Positions 58,728-64,000 of a stretch of 64,000 nucleotides of DNA are shown one piece after another. The translations under genes were made by a program, and so were the position numbers. A model generated the notes under the pieces. That model made no database searches. It saw only the letters and a program-made list of their open reading frames with translations, and was not told where the DNA came from. Position 1 is the stretch's first letter, and each line of letters starts with the position of its first letter. The stretch comes from Lentisphaerota bacterium. Lineage in GTDB: Bacteria; Verrucomicrobiota; Lentisphaeria; Victivallales; Victivallaceae. Location: the NCBI GenBank assembly GCA_015061815.1, contig SUVW01000003.1, positions 1 to 64,000 on the forward strand, in the 5' to 3' direction.

Positions 58728-59783
58728 TCAGAATGTCTTTGCCTGTCCGTTTTTATCATAGCATCTGATATTACCGTTTGTTTTTACAGTCACACCATCG
58801 GCTACAGAGTTGAACGTTTTGCGGATCTCCTCTCCGGAGAGAGCCCCGGCATGACCGTCAATGAACCATATTTGAGCCCGGTCACTGTGCCGCAGATGAA
58901 AATTCCCACGATTGTTTTCCACCGTATAGTATTTTAAAAACAAACGGAAATCAGTTGTGTTACTGGAAGTAGCGCGTGAGTCAGTCAACCAGAAAATACT
59001 GGAAGTTGATGAACTGAAAAGTTTTTCAGTAACCGGAACCGGGGTGGACAAATCTCTTAACCCGGCAATACCATAGGCTTGAGAGTTCCCTTTTGACGGC
59101 ATACTCGGGCAGGAATGTACTCCGGTATCCCAGATCCTGGTATCATCAGCGCGTTTCTGGATCGCGGGCAGATACCCTTTATTGCCCAACATGATAAACC
59201 AGTAATAGGAATCGGCATCGCCCGGCGGCACCGTGCTGCTGATGTAATATCCGGTGTCATCGGCGTAACTTTGCACTCCCATGCCGCACTGTTTGAGGTT
59301 GTTGATACAACTGGCGGCGCGGCCGCGTTCCCGGGCGGAATTAAGAGCAGGCAGCAAAATCGCCGCCAGAATCGCGATGATCGCGATAACAACCAGCAGT
59401 TCTATTAAAGTAAATGAGTGTGCGGGGGACAAGGAAAACTTTTTTTCACGGGAAAAAAAGTTTTCCCTTTCCCCCGCGCCCCCTTTCTCTTTCAAAAAAA
59501 GCGGGATACTTTGCGATGATATATCCGAGCCCCAGCGAAGCGAAGGGCGAGTTTTTTCGCAACCCGCCGAGCGGGCGGGAAAAGAGGTTTTTCCCCTCTC
59601 CCCAAACCCCACTCCTCTTTGATAGAATTGCGGTATTCTTTGTTTAGTTTCAATCGCAGTTTTTGGTGTCAAAAAATGCAATGATGAGATAACTGTGCTT
59701 ACGAGAAGTTCTATTGGAGTAAAGCATGTTGCTTTACTCTCTTGGCCAAGAGAGTAAAATTGTTTTTGCTGTGATTTCTTCAT
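58728..59783 (-). CDS. Chimeric pseudopilin carrying two prepilin-leader motifs separated by a palindrome-rich insert
   Basis: '[16 protein letters not shown]' near the N-terminus and '[32 protein letters not shown]' about 110 aa later. Confidence 0.75.
   Translation of the reverse strand: MKKSQQKQFYSLGQESKATCFTPIELLVSTVISSLHFLTPKTAIETKQRIPQFYQRGVGFGERGKTSFPARSAGCEKTRPSLRWGSDISSQSIPLFLKEKGGAGERENFFSREKKFSLSPAHSFTLIELLVVIAIIAILAAILLPALNSARERGRAASCINNLKQCGMGVQSYADDTGYYISSTVPPGDADSYYWFIMLGNKGYLPAIQKRADDTRIWDTGVHSCPSMPSKGNSQAYGIAGLRDLSTPVPVTEKLFSSSTSSIFWLTDSRATSSNTTDFRLFLKYYTVENNRGNFHLRHSDRAQIWFIDGHAGALSGEEIRKTFNSVADGVTVKTNGNIRCYDKNGQAKTF
59422..59477. repeat. Long inverted repeat (hairpin) inside the chimeric pseudopilin ORF
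   Basis: ggaaaacttttttt-cacggg-aaaaaaagttttcc perfect 14-bp arms, flanked by gcggggga.../...tcccccgc. Confidence 0.85.
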
Positions 59784-60147
59784 TTCCGATCTCCTTTTGG
59801 TTTAGATTACTTTCGATCACAACTTTAACGTACAAGTAGAAACAACAAAATTACTATACTCCATAAAAATATTTTTGTCAAGAGATAATTGCAAAAAATA
59901 ATTCAAAAAGAAATTGTTGTCGATTGTAAAAGTAAACGCACCACCCCAAAATGGCAGTGGTGCATTCAGTCTTACGATCGTCATATAATAAATTTTACGG
60001 AAAATCATCATCCGATTCAAGATTACGGATTTGTCTATTGAAGTTTTACATACTATATTATATCGGAAACACTGCTGACGGGAAAAACAGAGCGTTCCCG
60101 GCGGCGGATTTTTAATAAAAGTGTGTTTTCGGGAGAAAAAACCAACT

Positions 60148-61347
60148 ATGTACAACTGCATTATATGCCGCTATCACGAAATTGCCACCAAAGGCAACAA
60201 CCGCAATATGTTTGAAAAGTGTCTGGTCGATAATATCCGCCATATCCTGCGGGAAACCGCCCCGGAGTGCCGGGTCCGCCGGATTCGCGGACGGGTTTGG
60301 ATCGAACCCGGCGAAAGCGGCACCTTTTCCCGGGAAACTCTGAATATGATCATCCGGGAGCTGCCGGATGTTTTCGGTCTGGAATCATTCTCCCCGGCGA
60401 TCCTGCTGCCGGTGGATATGGATATCATCCGGCAGACGGTCGTCGGCCTGGCCCCGGATATTTTCGCTTCCCATCCGGCGGCTCATCCCCGGTTCCGCGT
60501 CCGGGCGCGGCGGAGCAACAAACGTTTTCCGCTGACTTCACAGCAAATTGAAATCGATCTGGTCACAGCCATCGCGGAAAAAGTCGGTTACGACAAATTC
60601 GATATCGATTTGAAAAATGCTGACATCACTCTCGGTTGTGAGATCCGCGATGAATTTTCTGCTCTTTACTTCGACATTTACCGGGCCGCCGGAGGTCTGC
60701 CGGTCGGCAGCAACCCCCGGGTATTGACTCTGCTTTCCGGCGGGATCGATTCTCCGGCCGCTGCGTGGCAGATCATGAAACGCGGTTCGCCCACCGACTT
60801 CATCACCTTTCACAGCTTCCCGTACACTCCGGTGGAAACAGTGGATAAGGTCCGTTCCATCGCCGCTGTTCTCAATAAATTTCAGCGTCACGGCAGATTA
60901 TTCATCGTCAATCTGGCAGAATTTCAGAAAAGCGTGCGTGACAACTGTTCTCCGCGCATGCGGACCGTTCTCTACCGCCGCGCCATGTTCCGGATCGCCG
61001 AAGCAGTAGCTCTCCGGGAAAAGTGCAAAGCTCTGGTCACCGGCGAAGCTCTCGGTCAGGTGGCCAGTCAAACCGTTGACAATATGGATACGATCAACCG
61101 TTCCATCGATATGCTCGTCCTCCGCCCGCTGGTGGGAGCAGACAAACTGGAAACGATCGCTCTGGCCGAAAAAATCGGTACGATGAAACTGTCAAGCATT
61201 CAGGTGCCGGACAGTTGCACCGTCTTTGCCCCGTCCAGTCCGGCAACCGCCGCAACTGTCGATCTGGCATTGGCAGAAGAGGCAAAAATACCGGATTATG
61301 CCGGAATACTTGAAAAAATTATCAATGATATTGAAATTGATGCTTGA
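60148..61347 (+). CDS. thiI: tRNA 4-thiouridine synthase ThiI
   Basis: 'CRYHEIATKGNNRNMFE', 'VLTLLSGGIDSPAAAWQIMKRG' PP-loop, 'ALVTGEALGQVASQTVDNM'. Confidence 0.96.
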   Translation: MYNCIICRYHEIATKGNNRNMFEKCLVDNIRHILRETAPECRVRRIRGRVWIEPGESGTFSRETLNMIIRELPDVFGLESFSPAILLPVDMDIIRQTVVGLAPDIFASHPAAHPRFRVRARRSNKRFPLTSQQIEIDLVTAIAEKVGYDKFDIDLKNADITLGCEIRDEFSALYFDIYRAAGGLPVGSNPRVLTLLSGGIDSPAAAWQIMKRGSPTDFITFHSFPYTPVETVDKVRSIAAVLNKFQRHGRLFIVNLAEFQKSVRDNCSPRMRTVLYRRAMFRIAEAVALREKCKALVTGEALGQVASQTVDNMDTINRSIDMLVLRPLVGADKLETIALAEKIGTMKLSSIQVPDSCTVFAPSSPATAATVDLALAEEAKIPDYAGILEKIINDIEIDA

Positions 61348-61372
61348 CAAAAGCGACTATTGGAGTTAATTT
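61344..61372 (+). promoter_or_regulatory. Candidate promoter TTGACA-17-TAATTT upstream of the first GspE/PilB gene
   Basis: ttgaca 61344-61349; taattt 61367-61372. Confidence 0.35.
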
Positions 61373-61506
61373 TTCTTTAGAGACAATTTTAAAGGTTCTC
61401 AAAAACTCTTGGCCCCCATTGATGCGCTGATTGTCACACAGCGTTTCCGGTGGTTGTTTGTTCATGGATATTGTGTATTGTTTTTGCTCGAAAGGGGAAG
61501 CAGAGA

Positions 61507-63210
61507 TTGATAAAGGATCAGGAATTCGCTCTTAAACTGCTCCGGGAAAACGGCATGGCAGAGCCGGCACAGATCGAAGCCGCCCGCAATGCCGCAATAG
61601 ATGCCGGCAGCAGCGATGTGGTCGCCGAATTGCTCAATCAGAAAATTGTGGACAGCAATGAATTGTTGAGCATGCTCGCACAGCAGTACGGTATGGAGGT
61701 GATCTCTCTGGATGACTATGATATCCCGGAAGAGGTCATCGGTGCTTTGCGCAATGATTATGCCCGCTACTATCAGGTGATACCGGTTTCCAATGATGGT
61801 TCATGGCTGACGGTGGCGATGGATGATCCGACCGATATGGAAAAACTTGACACGCTGCGCTATCTGCTGGGCAGCGATGTGGATGCCGTTATCGCTCCGG
61901 CCGATCAGATCAGCAAGGCACTGGAAAAGTATTACCCCGAAGAAACTGAAGCCACCGGCAGTTCCGAAAAAGAGGTCGATATCGACGCGGCGGAGATGAT
62001 CATTGAAGAAAATGAGGTCCGCCCCGGTGAAGAAGATGACGATGCCCCGATCATCCGGCTGGTTTCCAAAATCATCATCGATGCCTACAAAATGCGGGCA
62101 TCAGATATCCACCTCGAACCGATGGAAAAACGTTACCGCGTCCGTTACCGGATCGACGGCGCGCTCCGGGAGGTCGACGGGCCGCCGAAGTATCTGCAAT
62201 CCAACTTCACCAGCCGTATGAAGATCATGGCGCATCTGGATATTACCGAAAAGCGCATCCCGCAGGACGGACGTATCCAGTTGTCGGTCGGCGACAAAGA
62301 TATCGACTTGCGTGTGTCATCCATCCCGACTATTTTCGGCGAAAGTATCGTCATGCGTATTCTGGATAAGAGCAGTATCCAGCTCGACATTCCCCGGCTG
62401 GGTTTTTACGCGGATGACCTGGAACTGGTAACTAAAATCATCAACTATCCGGACGGCATCTTTCTGGTGACCGGCCCGACCGGTTCGGGAAAAACCACCT
62501 CTTTGTACGCGTTCCTGAATACGATCAACACCACTGCCAGAAAGCTTATCACCGTTGAGGACCCGATCGAGTATCAGCTGCCGGGTATCAATCAGGTGCA
62601 GGTCGACCGGCATGTGGATATGACCTTCGCCGCCGCCCTGCGAAGCATGCTGCGTCAGGCGCCGAATATCATCATGGTCGGTGAGATCCGTGACTTGGAA
62701 ACTGCCGAAATCGCTATCAACGCCGCTCTTACCGGTCACCTGGTCTTCAGTACTCTGCATACCAACGATGCTCCCGGTGCGGTGGCCCGTCTGGTGGATA
62801 TGGGAGTAAAACCGTTTCTGGTGGCAACGGCTCTGCGCGCGGCGATGGCCCAGCGTCTTTTGCGCCGGGTCTGCAAAGAGTGCGCCGAACCGTACAACCC
62901 CAGCGCAGCGGAAAAACGTATCCTCGGTCTTACCGATGAATATATCGCCAATCATAAATTCATCAAAGGCAAAGGCTGCCGCCACTGCGGATACACCGGT
63001 TACAAGGGCCGGGTGGGTATTTATGAGATATTCCTGATCACTGAAGATATCGCCCGGTTGATCTTTGCCAATGAAACCAGCGGTACTTTGCGATCCTTTG
63101 CCCGCCGTAACGGCATGAGAAGTTTGCGTGACGATGCCATCCGGAAGGCGGAAGCGGGCATTTCCACGCTGGAAGAGGTGATCTTTGTCACCATGCGCGA
63201 TGAAAACTAA
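61507..63210 (+). CDS. GspE/PilB family type II secretion/type IV pilus assembly ATPase
   Basis: 'ASDIHLEPMEKRYRVRYRIDGALREV', 'LVTGPTGSGKTTSLYAFLNT', 'MVGEIRDLETAEIAINAALTGHLVFSTLHTNDAPGA', CxxC motifs. Start uncertain (61450 or TTG 61507). Confidence 0.95.
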   Translation: MIKDQEFALKLLRENGMAEPAQIEAARNAAIDAGSSDVVAELLNQKIVDSNELLSMLAQQYGMEVISLDDYDIPEEVIGALRNDYARYYQVIPVSNDGSWLTVAMDDPTDMEKLDTLRYLLGSDVDAVIAPADQISKALEKYYPEETEATGSSEKEVDIDAAEMIIEENEVRPGEEDDDAPIIRLVSKIIIDAYKMRASDIHLEPMEKRYRVRYRIDGALREVDGPPKYLQSNFTSRMKIMAHLDITEKRIPQDGRIQLSVGDKDIDLRVSSIPTIFGESIVMRILDKSSIQLDIPRLGFYADDLELVTKIINYPDGIFLVTGPTGSGKTTSLYAFLNTINTTARKLITVEDPIEYQLPGINQVQVDRHVDMTFAAALRSMLRQAPNIIMVGEIRDLETAEIAINAALTGHLVFSTLHTNDAPGAVARLVDMGVKPFLVATALRAAMAQRLLRRVCKECAEPYNPSAAEKRILGLTDEYIANHKFIKGKGCRHCGYTGYKGRVGIYEIFLITEDIARLIFANETSGTLRSFARRNGMRSLRDDAIRKAEAGISTLEEVIFVTMRDEN

Positions 63211-63238
63211 CTGATCTTTGGAAAGAGGCTGTGACAAC

Positions 63239-64000
63239 ATGTTGGATATAGAAAGTTCGGCACTGATAGATTTACTGCGGGATTACCGTGCCGCCGGGAA
63301 TGAATCGCTGGCTTCCCATCTCAAAGAAATTGAGGAAGAGTGTGAAAATTCCGGCAAAAACGCCTTTGAAGTAATTGAAAACTTCGGTTTTTTCACCCGG
63401 CAGGAGATGCTTCAGGCGATGGCAGAGAATCTCGGTTCTTACATCTGGAACCCAAAAGCCAAAGATCTGGAGCGCGATCTGATAAAACTCATTGATGTGG
63501 ATACCGCCCGCACTTACGGAGTAATTCCGGTGGAAGATGACGGCGACAGTCTGCACATGGCCATGCGGCACCCGCTGGACTTCCAGCCGCAGGAGTCGCT
63601 TCGCTTCATTATCGGCAGAAACATCTTCCCGGTGATCTGCGATCCGGATCAGTTTGAAAGTGAACTTGACCGTTACTATCCGGAAAAAGAGGATACCGTC
63701 GATGACATTGTCGCCGAACTCGGCGAATTTGAGGTGGCAGAAGAGGATATCCCCGATGAAGATAAAGCCAACGAAATGCCGATCATCAAATTCGTGGATG
63801 TGATCATCCATCAGGCGATCAAGGATAAAGCTTCAGACATCCATTTTGAACCTTTTGAAAAGAATTTCCGTATCCGTTACCGCGTGGACGGAGCTCTTTA
63901 TGAGATGCCGGAACCTCCCCGCAGTCTGGCGACACCGGTCATCAGCCGTATAAAAATCATTTCCGGCTTGAATATTTCCGAACGCCGGCGCCCGCAGGAC
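63239..64000 (+). CDS. Second GspE/PilB family ATPase, 3' truncated by window edge
   Basis: Open from ATG 63239 to window end; MLDIESSALIDLLRDYRAAGNES...'DKASDIHFEPFEKNFRIRYRVDGALYEMPEPP...ISRIKIISGLNISERRRPQD'. Absent from the supplied ORF track. Confidence 0.93.
   Translation, partial: MLDIESSALIDLLRDYRAAGNESLASHLKEIEEECENSGKNAFEVIENFGFFTRQEMLQAMAENLGSYIWNPKAKDLERDLIKLIDVDTARTYGVIPVEDDGDSLHMAMRHPLDFQPQESLRFIIGRNIFPVICDPDQFESELDRYYPEKEDTVDDIVAELGEFEVAEEDIPDEDKANEMPIIKFVDVIIHQAIKDKASDIHFEPFEKNFRIRYRVDGALYEMPEPPRSLATPVISRIKIISGLNISERRRPQD

Noticed and set aside
62317-63240. 307-aa minus-strand ORF opposite the GspE/PilB ATPase
   Set aside because: Antisense of a strongly conserved ATPase.
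1-64000. tRNA, rRNA or phage/transposase genes
   Set aside because: None recognised by eye; a tRNA scan would be needed to exclude a small RNA gene.

Overview
Window of a Gram-negative bacterial chromosome. Content and style (expanded [31 protein letters not shown] pseudopilins, DUF4091-like glycoside hydrolase genes, SGNH hydrolases) suggest a Lentisphaerae/Victivallis-like organism; this is inference, no search was run. From left to right: (i) the end of an AT-richer exopolysaccharide locus (Wzx-like flippase, Stealth phosphotransferase, GT2, UDP-galactopyranose mutase, DUF4422 transferase) with two truncated glycosyltransferase remnants, an S23/four-helix-bundle ORF flanked by related short repeats, and a 10-bp tandem array; (ii) housekeeping genes (dinB, cca, nrdR, rlmI-like, a dat/ddc-like pair, GntP transporter, glnS); (iii) a carbohydrate-processing block (two DUF4091-like enzymes, BNR sialidase-like, beta-helix protein, three pseudopilins) with AraC and LacI regulators and a perfect 18-bp palindrome; (iv) housekeeping genes (PhoH-like, MATE, NAD kinase-like, SpoU methyltransferase, lpxA, gpmI, aminotransferase); (v) a second minus-strand degradative operon (amidohydrolase, fused SGNH pair, esterase, 1516-aa GH42-like protein); (vi) a chimeric pseudopilin with a duplicated leader and palindromic insert; (vii) thiI and two tandem GspE/PilB ATPases, the second cut by the window edge. 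No rRNA, tRNA or CRISPR array was recognised. The observations most worth follow-up are the repeat-flanked S23 cassette and 10-bp array, the 73-bp direct repeat able to rebuild a glycosyltransferase behind the flippase, the chimeric pseudopilin, and domain sharing between adjacent secreted enzymes.
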